A stretch of DNA of 64,000 bases from Leptolinea sp964446955. GTDB taxonomy: Bacteria; Chloroflexota; Anaerolineae; Anaerolineales; Anaerolineaceae. Each line of letters starts with the position of its first letter. The first letter of the stretch is position 1. The stretch lies in assembly GCA_964446955.1 (NCBI GenBank), contig CAYUQJ010000008.1, positions 1 through 64,000 on the forward strand, given 5' to 3'. The notes under the pieces are model-generated. The model did not search any database, was not told the origin of the DNA, and saw nothing but the letters and a program-made list of their open reading frames with translations. Of this stretch, positions 7,773 to 16,280 are shown one piece after another. Both the position numbers and the translations under genes were made by a program.

Positions 7773-9409
7773 TCGCGGAAAATCCGTACATACCGGTTGG
7801 GATCTTTCCCATAAGAATGGGAAATAAGCTGTGCCTGGCGGGCCATCTCATGCTGGAGACGGCGGATGGGAGCCGTGGCAGGAGGCAGGTCGATATATTT
7901 ACTCCCGTTCATCACCGCTTCGATCGCTGCCCGTGTGGCACTGGTGTAATCCTGCCACTCGTTGGGCGTTGGACCTTCAATGCTCAGGTTAAACATATCG
8001 GCAAGGGATTGCTCGATCTGATTGACGGTATTGGCGCGCAGTACATAGATGGGCAAACCGCTTTCTTCGGCATCCAGAATAGTCTGCTGTCGATTTCGGT
8101 AATAGGCGCGCAGGGTGATCAGAGCTTCCGCGTCCTCCAGGTTCTTCACTACCAATACGGGAACACCCAAACGGCGGGCTGCCTGGATGAGCCGGTTGCG
8201 CGCAACACCGTAAGGGTACAGGCGGACAGGTTTGCCGTCGTATGGAGAAACTACTTGTGCGGGTTCTTCCGGAACCATCTCAAAGCTGCTGGTATCCGTC
8301 ATATTCTGGTAGCGGCCGCCACGCCGCATGGACATGCCGGATTGGGCAGCGGGTTCGATCATCGCGCGGCGAAATCCCTGATTGGGGTTCTGGCGCGTAG
8401 GTGGTTGAGGGGCAGGTTTTTCAATGTGTACCTCGTCCCCTTCTCCCATGGAGCGGATCTCGGGAACAGGGGTGGTTCCGCGTACCAGCGTGTCTACGGC
8501 AGCCGCGACATCGGGGTGTACGGCCACTTTATCCCGCTCGATCATTTCGATCAGGACATCAAACGTCGGCGGCGCGCGCCGTTCGAGGACGGTCTTCTGC
8601 GTACCGCGGCGGCGGGCTTCTTCGTCAGAAAGGGTCACCGATTCGATCCCCCCGATCAGGTCTGACAGGGTAGGGTTAAGAAGGAGATTTTCCAGTGATC
8701 GACCGTGCGCGGTACCGATGAGCTGCACACCGCGCTCGGCAATGGTGCGGGCGGCCATGGCTTCAAGCTCCCGCCCAATCTCGTCGATGACAATGACTTC
8801 GGGGTTGTGGTTTTCCACGGCTTCGATCATCACCTCGTGCTGTAATGACGGGGTGGGGACTTGCATTCGGCGTGCCTTGCCAACAGCAGGGTGAGGGACA
8901 TCGCCGTCACCACCGATCTCATTGGAGGTATCCACAATGATCACCCGTTTGTCTTCAGCCAGTATGCGGGCTGCTTCGCGCAGCATGGTTGTCTTGCCAA
9001 TTCCCGGCCGGCCGAGGATCAACAGGCTTTTTCCCGATTCGACCAGGTCTTTGATGATGTCGATCGTCCCATAAACGGCGCGACCAACCCGGCAGGTGAG
9101 GCCAACAATGTGCCCCCGCCTGTTGCGGAAGGCTGAAATACGATGCAGTGTTCGTTCCAGACCGGCGCGATTATCGGCATCAAATTCGCCGATCCGCTCC
9201 ACAACACAACTGATATCCTCGTGGGTGATCTCACGTTGCAACAGCTCAATCTCACCATTTACGAACCGTGCTTTGGGCAACCGCCCAAGATCCAGGATGA
9301 TTTCGATCAGGTTGTCAATGTTGTCCGCCCGGATGACAGCATCGGCCACAGCCGGCGGTAGTACTTCCAATAATTTGTGTAAATCGTCGGTTATTCTTCG
9401 TTGAGTCAT
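7769..9409 (-). CDS. AAA ATPase with C-terminal R3H domain (SpoIIIAA-like)
   Basis: A 546-residue protein combining a SpoIIIAA/PilT-like AAA ATPase with a C-terminal single-strand nucleic-acid-binding R3H domain. Walker A is GRPGIGKTT at residues 133-141, followed by a Walker B of the type EVIVIDEIG. The R3H motif is in the last 35 residues (RRLQHEMARQ...). Between them lies a Pro-rich linker and a conserved module around residues 385-460. This architecture is common beside tmk in Chloroflexota and Cyanobacteria, but the cellular role is poorly known. It overlaps tmk by four bases. Confidence 0.88.
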   Translation of the reverse strand: MTQRRITDDLHKLLEVLPPAVADAVIRADNIDNLIEIILDLGRLPKARFVNGEIELLQREITHEDISCVVERIGEFDADNRAGLERTLHRISAFRNRRGHIVGLTCRVGRAVYGTIDIIKDLVESGKSLLILGRPGIGKTTMLREAARILAEDKRVIIVDTSNEIGGDGDVPHPAVGKARRMQVPTPSLQHEVMIEAVENHNPEVIVIDEIGRELEAMAARTIAERGVQLIGTAHGRSLENLLLNPTLSDLIGGIESVTLSDEEARRRGTQKTVLERRAPPTFDVLIEMIERDKVAVHPDVAAAVDTLVRGTTPVPEIRSMGEGDEVHIEKPAPQPPTRQNPNQGFRRAMIEPAAQSGMSMRRGGRYQNMTDTSSFEMVPEEPAQVVSPYDGKPVRLYPYGVARNRLIQAARRLGVPVLVVKNLEDAEALITLRAYYRNRQQTILDAEESGLPIYVLRANTVNQIEQSLADMFNLSIEGPTPNEWQDYTSATRAAIEAVMNGSKYIDLPPATAPIRRLQHEMARQAQLISHSYGKDPNRYVRIFRE

Positions 9410-9529
9410 AGCCTATCTATAGCATAAATCACTACGGGTCTGATTGCAAATAAACATTGGGTTAACGTTGTGTTTTAACGGAGAGCTGATAAGAATGCCA
9501 TACAGCGGAAGTGCTTTTTGGTCCCATTC

Positions 9530-10486
9530 TTAACTTTTCCCCGTGTTTATTCTTGATTCCACCCGTGCCAGAGGTGTTGATGTTTCAGCCCGCCGGGTCT
9601 CCAGCGCCTGCAAACCCCGTTCCAGAATGGGACTTCGTTGACGCGCGATTAGGTGTTTAACCAGAAGGGCTTGCCGGGGTGAGGCTTCCGCCTCTATCAT
9701 CTGCAGGTCATGTTCCAGCCATGACTGGTACGACCGGACGGCCAGGTACACAGGGCGGTTGCTCTGATTCGGGATAATTCCTGCCAGAGATTTGATCAAA
9801 CTGTTAACATCCACGGCGTCCGGATGGAAGATCGGTTTCAGGTAAATTCCCTGCGGACCAAATTCCACGTCTGAATAGGCTGTAACTTCATCGTTTTGTT
9901 GACATGCCAGACCGGAAAATGAATGGACGGTCATGGGTTCCGCGGATGTTACCAATGGAGGAACAAGAGATTGAAACAGCGAACGGATACTGTTCTCCTG
10001 GTCAAGCCGGGCTGGTTCCCAATCTGCCGTCGGAAATTCTTCCCCGGTAGCGGGAGGGAGTTTCCATATTCGTTGCCAGGCAAATACACTGAATCCCGCC
10101 TTGCGGAAAGATTCAAACGCCGCGCTCGACTCATCCATTTCTGCCAGCAGATGGTACGCCCCCCACTCGCCAGCCTGGCGGGCAAGGTCTTCCACCAATG
10201 CCGGGAGGTTTGAGAGTGAGGTTGTGGTATCCGGGGCGATAAAAGCCACCCGGGCTGACCGCTCTCCATGCTGATATGTAACCTGCCCGAAGAGAGGAGG
10301 TGTTCCATCTTCAGAGGGTGAGATGTTGGTGTAGATTCCCCGAGTGGGATTCCAATGTGCGAACAGGGCAGACAGCCCCAGTTGGTTGCCTCTTGTTAAC
10401 AGAAGCGCGCTGTCAAGCCCCAGAACCTGCCGTCGGTAACGGTACAGGGCAGGTAAGTCATGCCATGCAATTGAACGAATGCCTAT
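9530..10486 (-). CDS. GNAT-like acetyltransferase, non-canonical start
   Basis: A GNAT-fold protein of about 318 residues in the same operon as pdxS-pdxT. The homologous frame extends well upstream of the first GTG (10249) as IAWHDLPALYRYRRQVLG and on through GQVTYQHGERSARVAF. The N-terminal 80 residues are therefore real protein, yet no ATG, GTG or TTG precedes them before an in-frame stop inside pdxT. The candidates are ATA at 10486, which overlaps the pdxT TAG stop as ATAG and has GGAG eight bases upstream, or ATT at 10480. The acyl-CoA site is not clearly visible and the substrate is unknown. A sequence error at the junction is also possible. Confidence 0.65.
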   Translation of the reverse strand: MGIRSIAWHDLPALYRYRRQVLGLDSALLLTRGNQLGLSALFAHWNPTRGIYTNISPSEDGTPPLFGQVTYQHGERSARVAFIAPDTTTSLSNLPALVEDLARQAGEWGAYHLLAEMDESSAAFESFRKAGFSVFAWQRIWKLPPATGEEFPTADWEPARLDQENSIRSLFQSLVPPLVTSAEPMTVHSFSGLACQQNDEVTAYSDVEFGPQGIYLKPIFHPDAVDVNSLIKSLAGIIPNQSNRPVYLAVRSYQSWLEHDLQMIEAEASPRQALLVKHLIARQRSPILERGLQALETRRAETSTPLARVESRINTGKS

Positions 10487-11079
10487 TTTGCCATCTCCAC
10501 AAAATACCGGTGAAAACGGTCGTCATCTGTCAGCTCGGGGTGGAAAGATGTGGCCAGAAGACGACCCTGTCTGGCGGCGACGATGCGTCCGCCGCCCTTT
10601 TCCGGGTTGTCCGGCAGACGGCTCAGTACTTCGGCCGGTGACCGGACTTCAAGGATCAATGGTGCACGAATGAAAACGGCGTGGTATGGTTTTCTGTCCG
10701 GGTCGACGGTCTCCAATACCGGAATATCCAGATCAATCTCAAAGCTGTCAACCTGGCGACCGAACGCGTTGCGCTCAACCGTGATATCCATTACTTCCAG
10801 GAGGGGTTGTTGCCGTCGGGCGTCTTTTGAGAGGAAAATGGCTCCCGCGCAGGTTCCCCAGATGGCCCGATTCTTCGCGAATTCACGCAATGGGTCCATC
10901 AGCCCGTAGGCGACAGCCAGTTTACCAATCGTCGTTGATTCCCCGCCTGGAATGATCAGGCCATGCAAACCATCCAGGTCACCCGGAAGGCGAACCTGGA
11001 TGGAATCAATGCCTATTCGTCGCAGCGTTGTCTGGTGTTCGGCAAAATCACCTTGCAGCGCCAGTACACCAATTTTCAT
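10483..11079 (-). CDS. pdxT: pyridoxal 5'-phosphate synthase glutaminase subunit
   Basis: A 198-residue class I glutaminase that supplies ammonia to PdxS for PLP synthesis. The oxyanion motif is PGGEST, the nucleophile Cys is in WGTCAGAIF, and the His-Glu pair is SFHPELTDD near the C-terminus. It lies seven bases downstream of pdxS, and its stop overlaps the presumed start of the GNAT gene. Confidence 0.97.
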   Translation of the reverse strand: MKIGVLALQGDFAEHQTTLRRIGIDSIQVRLPGDLDGLHGLIIPGGESTTIGKLAVAYGLMDPLREFAKNRAIWGTCAGAIFLSKDARRQQPLLEVMDITVERNAFGRQVDSFEIDLDIPVLETVDPDRKPYHAVFIRAPLILEVRSPAEVLSRLPDNPEKGGGRIVAARQGRLLATSFHPELTDDDRFHRYFVEMAK

Positions 11080-11086
11080 ATGTGTA

Positions 11087-11974
11087 TTACCAGCCTCTAC
11101 CTGCGATTAGTTCTGCGTCTGGAATGGCAGAGACCTGCCGTCCTACCATGGGTTCACCCAGGTTGCGGCTGACTTCCGCCAGGATCTTCGGATCGTTGTA
11201 GTGTGTGGTCGCTTTGACAATGGCAGCGGCGCGTTTGGCGGGATCACCCGATTTGAAAATACCGGAACCCACAAAAACGCCATCGACGCCCAGTTGCATC
11301 ATCAACGCGGCGTCTGCCGGGGTTGCAATGCCACCGGCCGCAAAGTTGACCACCGGCATTCGTCCCAGGGAACGGGTTTCCATCACCAGTTCATATGGCG
11401 CGCCCAGTTCTTTCGCGTACGACATCACTTCTTCTTCCGGCATATTTTGCAGACGGCGGATGTCACCCAGAACCTGACGGGCATGGCGGACAGCTTCCAC
11501 CACATCGCCGGTACCAGCTTCGCCTTTGGTGCGGATCATTGCCGCGCCTTCACCCACGCGGCGAAGAGCTTCGCCGAGGTTTCGGCAACCGCAAACAAAT
11601 GGGACTTTGAAGCCATGCTTATTAACATGATGTGCTTCATCGGCCGGAGTCAGAACCTCTGACTCGTCAATGTAATCGATTCCCAGCGATTCCAATATCT
11701 GGGCTTCCACAAAATGACCGATGCGGCACTTGGCCATCACCGGAATACTTACGGCTTCCATGATGCGGATGATCACATCGGGATCGCTCATTCGGGCTAC
11801 ACCACCGCTGGCACGAATATCCGCGGGAACACGCTCTAATGCCATAACCGCGCAGGCTCCCGCATCTTCGGCGATCCTGGCGTGTTCCGGTGTGACCACA
11901 TCCATGATCACTCCGCCTTTTAACATTTGAGCCAGACCCTTCTTTACGGCAAAGGTGGCTACTTGCTGTTCCAT
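11087..11974 (-). CDS. pdxS: pyridoxal 5'-phosphate synthase lyase subunit
   Basis: A 295-residue PdxS (SNZ/YaaD family) that builds PLP from ribose 5-phosphate, glyceraldehyde 3-phosphate and ammonia from PdxT. The conserved blocks KGGVIMDVV, ALERVPADIRA, MAKCRIGHFVEA and GSGIFKSGDP are all visible. I choose ATG 11974 (MEQQVATFAVKKG) because a strong AGGAGG sits seven bases upstream and the length then matches the family. It is the first gene of the pdxS-pdxT-GNAT operon. Confidence 0.97.
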   Translation of the reverse strand: MEQQVATFAVKKGLAQMLKGGVIMDVVTPEHARIAEDAGACAVMALERVPADIRASGGVARMSDPDVIIRIMEAVSIPVMAKCRIGHFVEAQILESLGIDYIDESEVLTPADEAHHVNKHGFKVPFVCGCRNLGEALRRVGEGAAMIRTKGEAGTGDVVEAVRHARQVLGDIRRLQNMPEEEVMSYAKELGAPYELVMETRSLGRMPVVNFAAGGIATPADAALMMQLGVDGVFVGSGIFKSGDPAKRAAAIVKATTHYNDPKILAEVSRNLGEPMVGRQVSAIPDAELIAGRGW

Positions 11975-12063
11975 AACAACCTCCTGAATTGATAAAAAAA
12001 ACCTGCGTTTCGATTCTACCACGCAGATTTATAGATAAGGTTGCTTATATGATGTTGATTGGA

Positions 12064-12567
12064 TTACGTGTCAAGGTCAATGATAATCGCTTCCGGCCAG
12101 AGATGAAGAGCTTCTTCCAATAATTCCGGGCGGATGACCACCACCGCATGTTGAAAGAATCTTTCCTTCAATGCCTGAAAAGCGTTAACCCAGCCTTGCT
12201 GTCGCAGAAATTCCAACGGACCCAGCTCATCGACCATAAACAGATCGCAGGGTGAATGATCATTGAGGACCGTATTGCACCATTCCATCACTTGCGGTGA
12301 GAAATCCCACCGGTCGGTAACATCAAAACCGGTATTGCGATTCACCAAGTTGGCGAGTCGGCGTCTTTCGCCGGTTTTCAAGTTAACAACGTCTATCGCC
12401 GTTTTCGAACCATTTTCGAATACCGCCGGACTGATCAGTCCTGAGACTGTCCAGCCCGCCTGGTGAGCCTGTTCCAACCAGTGCTGGCAGGTTATTGTTT
12501 TTCCACTGCCACGCCATCCGGTCAGAATGATGATGCCTTTTGGAAAACTTGTTACATCTATGACCAC
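12064..12567 (-). CDS. THEP1-like nucleoside-triphosphatase
   Basis: A 167-residue P-loop protein of the THEP1/NTPase_1 type. It has Walker A GWRGSGKT (near residue 18), the family pattern GLISPAVFENGSKTAIDVV, and a Walker B-like LFMVDELGPLEF. It overlaps the upstream ABC ATPase gene by ten bases, so it is the last gene of the PadR/FecCD operon. The pairing suggests a role in the same uptake process, but family members have no settled physiological function. Confidence 0.75.
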   Translation of the reverse strand: MVIDVTSFPKGIIILTGWRGSGKTITCQHWLEQAHQAGWTVSGLISPAVFENGSKTAIDVVNLKTGERRRLANLVNRNTGFDVTDRWDFSPQVMEWCNTVLNDHSPCDLFMVDELGPLEFLRQQGWVNAFQALKERFFQHAVVVIRPELLEEALHLWPEAIIIDLDT

Positions 12568-13334
12568 AACGCGATCCGTTGTCCTTCAATCTCAAAAATG
12601 CGTACTGGAACACCGTACGCTTCCGTCAAAAATTCCGCGGTAAAAACGGTTTCTTTTTTACCACTGGTCAATACCTGTCCGTTTCGTAATAAAACAATAT
12701 CAGTGGAGATGGTGGCGGCCACTTCCGGTTCGTGGGTGGTAAGAATAATGGAAGATCCGGACCGGTGTAATTCACTGAGGATCTTGATCAGACGGGCTTT
12801 ATTAGCCAGGTCTAGATGGGACGTGGGTTCGTCCAAAAGAATGATATGTGGCTGCTGGGTCAGGGCTCGTGCCAGAAGCACCAACTGACGTTCACCCCCG
12901 CTCAATGAAGTAACCGTCCGGTTTTCCATGTGACTTAATCCGGAGATTTCCAGAGCTTTACGCGCCGCGTTAACATCAATTTCGCGCGGTGATTCCAGCG
13001 GATTGAGATATGGTGTTCGCCCCAACAGGATATATTCCAGTACCGAATAATCAAAAGGCATATGCTCTATCTGGGGGACCAGTGCCATCATTTGACCGGC
13101 CTCTCGCCGGGTGTAATCTGTCAGGCGCCGGCCTTTTAGATGGATGGATCCATCATCCGGCTGCAGCCACCCGAGAAGAACATGCAACAGGGTTGATTTA
13201 CCGGCGCCGTTGGGGCCGAGAATGGATGTTACCGACCCTTCGTTGATATCAAGGCTCAGGTCTTTCAGCGCGTTCCTGTGATCACCATCGTAGGAAAAGG
13301 AAACGTTTTGGAGTGAGATTATCGGCTTGTTCAT
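12558..13334 (-). CDS. ABC transporter ATP-binding protein, FecE/BtuD type
   Basis: A 258-residue ATPase of an iron-siderophore/cobalamin-type importer. Walker A is GPNGAGKST, the signature is LSGGERQLV, Walker B is HIILLDEPT, and the H-loop is LTTHEP. It overlaps the permease gene by four bases. No substrate-binding protein is encoded in this operon. Either it lies elsewhere, or the binding protein of the second importer (43334-44449) is shared. Confidence 0.92.
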   Translation of the reverse strand: MNKPIISLQNVSFSYDGDHRNALKDLSLDINEGSVTSILGPNGAGKSTLLHVLLGWLQPDDGSIHLKGRRLTDYTRREAGQMMALVPQIEHMPFDYSVLEYILLGRTPYLNPLESPREIDVNAARKALEISGLSHMENRTVTSLSGGERQLVLLARALTQQPHIILLDEPTSHLDLANKARLIKILSELHRSGSSIILTTHEPEVAATISTDIVLLRNGQVLTSGKKETVFTAEFLTEAYGVPVRIFEIEGQRIALWS

Positions 13335-14341
13335 CGTTGGCTCCGGACACCGGTCATCGAGAGCAAGAAAATAAACCCGACTGCCCCGAACAGCGATGTG
13401 ATCACCCCTAGAGGTATCTCGCCGGGGAGTAAAATGCGTGATAGATCATCACAGATCAGTGTGAATAAACCACCAATCAACATGGTGGCCGGCATGGTGT
13501 AACGGGAATCCGCTCCGAAGAGCCGCCGGGCAACATGGGGAACGATAAGCCCCACCCACGTTACCATGCCGCTGACCGATATCACCGAGGCGGTAGCCAC
13601 AACAGCCGCGCCAAGCAAAATGCCCCGTTCCAACTTCGGTGAAGCGCCCATGGAAAAAGCTGCTGCATCGCTAAGGGAGAGAAGATTCAAGCGCCAGCGC
13701 AATAAAAGCAGTACGATCAGGCTGATGGAAACAGCCGGTAGAATGCTAAGGAATTTATTCCAGGTGCTGCTGGACAGTCCGCCCAACAGCCAGAATGTGA
13801 TCTCAGGAAGCTGACTTAATGGGTCTGCCATATATTTCAATAATCCAACCCCCGATGAGAACAGGGCGGAAACGGCTATGCCGGAAAGGATCAGACGCAG
13901 CACCCATCCACCATACCGCAGGCGGTGAGCCAGATAGTATGAAAAGACCAATCCGAGAATAGCAAAAAAGGCGGCAGACGTTTGTATCAGAAGCGAGGAG
14001 CTGCCAAGAAAAATGATGGCAAACGCCGCGCCGAATGACGCGCCCTGCGAAACACCAAGAAATCCCGGTTCCACCAGTGGATTACCAAAGATCATCTGAA
14101 AGACCAACCCGGCTGCTGATAGGGACATTCCAAGGAGAAGTGCTATTAATATCCGTGGAAACCGCAGATTAAGAACAAGTTTGGAAAGTAACTGATCGTT
14201 GGCGATATCCCAGGGCATGGAGATTTGCACAGAGGGGTAGCGTCCCATGAGAAGCGACAGGCCCGCAGCCAGAACCAGAACGCAACCGACCAGAAGAAGT
14301 GTTGAGTTCCTGTTCCGCGATCCAGAAGGTGATCTGATCAT
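13331..14341 (-). CDS. ABC transporter permease, FecCD/BtuC family
   Basis: A 336-residue FecCD-family permease with about nine to ten membrane segments. The family patterns are LRFPRILIALLLGMSLSAAGLVFQ near residue 55 (quoted with gaps in the family), GFLGVSQGASFGAAFA, and the C-terminal ISVSGMVTWVGLIVPHVARRL. It would take up iron-siderophore, cobalamin or another metal chelate. It follows the PadR gene by 28 bases and overlaps the ATPase gene. Confidence 0.92.
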   Translation of the reverse strand: MIRSPSGSRNRNSTLLLVGCVLVLAAGLSLLMGRYPSVQISMPWDIANDQLLSKLVLNLRFPRILIALLLGMSLSAAGLVFQMIFGNPLVEPGFLGVSQGASFGAAFAIIFLGSSSLLIQTSAAFFAILGLVFSYYLAHRLRYGGWVLRLILSGIAVSALFSSGVGLLKYMADPLSQLPEITFWLLGGLSSSTWNKFLSILPAVSISLIVLLLLRWRLNLLSLSDAAAFSMGASPKLERGILLGAAVVATASVISVSGMVTWVGLIVPHVARRLFGADSRYTMPATMLIGGLFTLICDDLSRILLPGEIPLGVITSLFGAVGFIFLLSMTGVRSQR

Positions 14342-14369
14342 GTATTCTCTCCAATGCGTGATTCTATGC

Positions 14370-14939
14370 TCATGCAGATACGGATGCGTTTCGATTTATG
14401 ATCTGACTGCTCATGCACTCATCCAGCCAGTCTAACCACGCATCGATCTGTCTTAAACGGGAAGCAAAAACCAGACGGTCATACTCATCTTCGATTGTTA
14501 ACTCCCGCATATTTTCCAGTATGGATGACTTCCAGGCATTGGCAATGCTTTTCTGTGTCGTTACAAGCCTTAGGGCTGTGTCTGGTTTGTCTCTAACGGC
14601 AAAGAACAGTTTTGCCAGGAACATTTGCCGCATATCTCGTCCATGCATAACAGGTTCCACTATCCATTTTTCAAATCGGGCTGTCCCCGCATGGGTGATA
14701 TGATATTCCTTGCGAACAGGCGTGTTCCCAATTTGCATGAGATGGGATATTAAATACCCATTTTCTTCGAGGTTGTCGAGCATGGCATACAGGTTGCTTT
14801 GGTTAACATGCCAGATGTCCGAAATTCCACCCGGCTGTGAGATGATCTTGTAAAGATCGTAGCCGTGTAACGGATTCTCCAGAAAGAAACCGAGGAGAAT
14901 GATTTCGTAAGGGTTGGAGGATTTCTTCCGGGGGGACAT
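14370..14939 (-). CDS. PadR-family transcriptional regulator
   Basis: A 189-residue regulator. The N-terminal winged helix shows the PadR pattern (ILLGFFLENPLHGYDLYKII, YAMLDNLEENGYL) and a C-terminal Vir-type dimerisation helix ends the protein. It is the first gene of the minus-strand importer operon, so it probably controls it and itself. It is divergent from the glycosyltransferase at 15056, and the 116-bp AT-rich gap could hold operators for both. Only an imperfect inverted repeat (AGTATTCA/TGAGTATC) is visible there. Confidence 0.85.
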   Translation of the reverse strand: MSPRKKSSNPYEIILLGFFLENPLHGYDLYKIISQPGGISDIWHVNQSNLYAMLDNLEENGYLISHLMQIGNTPVRKEYHITHAGTARFEKWIVEPVMHGRDMRQMFLAKLFFAVRDKPDTALRLVTTQKSIANAWKSSILENMRELTIEDEYDRLVFASRLRQIDAWLDWLDECMSSQIINRNASVSA

Positions 14940-15055
14940 AGTTATTGTTTAAGTATTCAATAAATGAGTATCAAAATTATAGCATAGCAGAATAATGTTG
15001 ATTTGACTCGCCTCCCGCCATCGGTATAATGATTGGCAAGGGAAAGGAGCATGGC

Positions 15056-16279
15056 ATGTATGTCGGGATCATGCACTATGCGGCGCCGCCGGTTGTCGGG
15101 GGAGTGGAATCTGTCATCAGCAGTCATGCCAGATGTATCAGTAACGGGGGACATACAGTCCGCATATTTGCCGGCCGGGGAGAGACCACTGATGCGCGTT
15201 GCCCCGTCGAGATCATCCCGCTGATCGATTCACGGCATCCAAAAGTTCTGAATATTAAAGCAATTCTGGATACGGGTTCTGTTCCTGATGAATTTCAATC
15301 CCTGGTGGAGCAAATCCAGCATGATCTGGAAATGGCGATTTCCGGTGTTGATATTCTGATCATCCACAACATCGGGTCTTTGAACAAGAATCTGGCGTTG
15401 ACGGCTGCCCTCTACAATATTTCGCAAAAATCAAATATGCCGCGTACCATTCTCTGGCATCATGATCTGGCGTGGACTACTCCCCGTTATCAACCTGAAT
15501 TGTTTGACGGTTATCCGTGGGACCTGTTGCGCACTGCCTGGCCGGGTGTTACCCAGGTGGTTGTATCTGACGAACGAAAAAGAGAATATGCGGCACTTAC
15601 CCGTTTGCCGCCGGATTCAATTACGGTAATTCCAGCAGGAATTGACCTGCAATTTTTCCTCGGATTGAATTTGCAGGTCAGCAGTCTGTGTAACCAATTG
15701 GACCTGTACCATGCCGCGCCGCTGCTGCTTACACCGGTCCGGGTTACAAAGCGCAAGAACCTCGAACTGGCCATTGAAACGGTGGCTCATCTCCGGGAGC
15801 ATCTTCCGGCTGCCCAACTGGTTGTCACTGGTCCACTGGGCGCACATAATCCGGCCAATAAGGAATACATGAAAAAACTGATCTCACTTCGCCGAATGCT
15901 TGGCGTAGTGGATAGTGTGCACTTAATGGCAGAGCAGATCCCTGATGGCCTAGAAATGGAAAGCGTGGCGGGTTTTTACCGTCTAGCTGATGCGATATTG
16001 CTGCCCAGTCGTGAAGAGGGTTTTGGCATCCCCATTCTCGAAGCCGGAATCGCCATGAAACCGATCTTTTGTACTGACCTGCCGCCGTTACATGCCCTCG
16101 CGGGGCCTTGGGCCCGATATTTTGATCCGGACGATAAACCCGGAAAGATTGCCCGCATGATCGTGCAAACTCTGACAGAAAGTCCCATTTATAACCACCG
16201 GGTTAATATACGCAATTCATACACGTGGGAAGCCATTTATCAGACCCGGATTCTTCCTTTACTGACCAGGGTCCTTTGA
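15056..16279 (+). CDS. GT4-family glycosyltransferase
   Basis: A GT-B fold glycosyltransferase of about 407 residues. The N-terminal domain has the Gly loop HYAAPPVVGGVESV for acceptor binding. The C-terminal GT1-type domain has PVRVTKRKNLELAI and the donor-binding EX7E block (SREEGFGIPILEAG). ATG 15056 is preferred because AAAGGAG precedes it. It ends one base before the GpgS-like fusion gene, so it belongs to the same compatible-solute operon. It could add a further sugar to glucosylglycerate or act on a related acceptor; the donor cannot be told. Confidence 0.85.
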   Translation: MYVGIMHYAAPPVVGGVESVISSHARCISNGGHTVRIFAGRGETTDARCPVEIIPLIDSRHPKVLNIKAILDTGSVPDEFQSLVEQIQHDLEMAISGVDILIIHNIGSLNKNLALTAALYNISQKSNMPRTILWHHDLAWTTPRYQPELFDGYPWDLLRTAWPGVTQVVVSDERKREYAALTRLPPDSITVIPAGIDLQFFLGLNLQVSSLCNQLDLYHAAPLLLTPVRVTKRKNLELAIETVAHLREHLPAAQLVVTGPLGAHNPANKEYMKKLISLRRMLGVVDSVHLMAEQIPDGLEMESVAGFYRLADAILLPSREEGFGIPILEAGIAMKPIFCTDLPPLHALAGPWARYFDPDDKPGKIARMIVQTLTESPIYNHRVNIRNSYTWEAIYQTRILPLLTRVL

Positions 16280-16280
16280 T

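Noticed and set aside
14940..15055. PadR operator in the divergent gap
   Set aside because: Only an imperfect inverted repeat (AGTATTCA/TGAGTATC) is present, too weak to list as a site.
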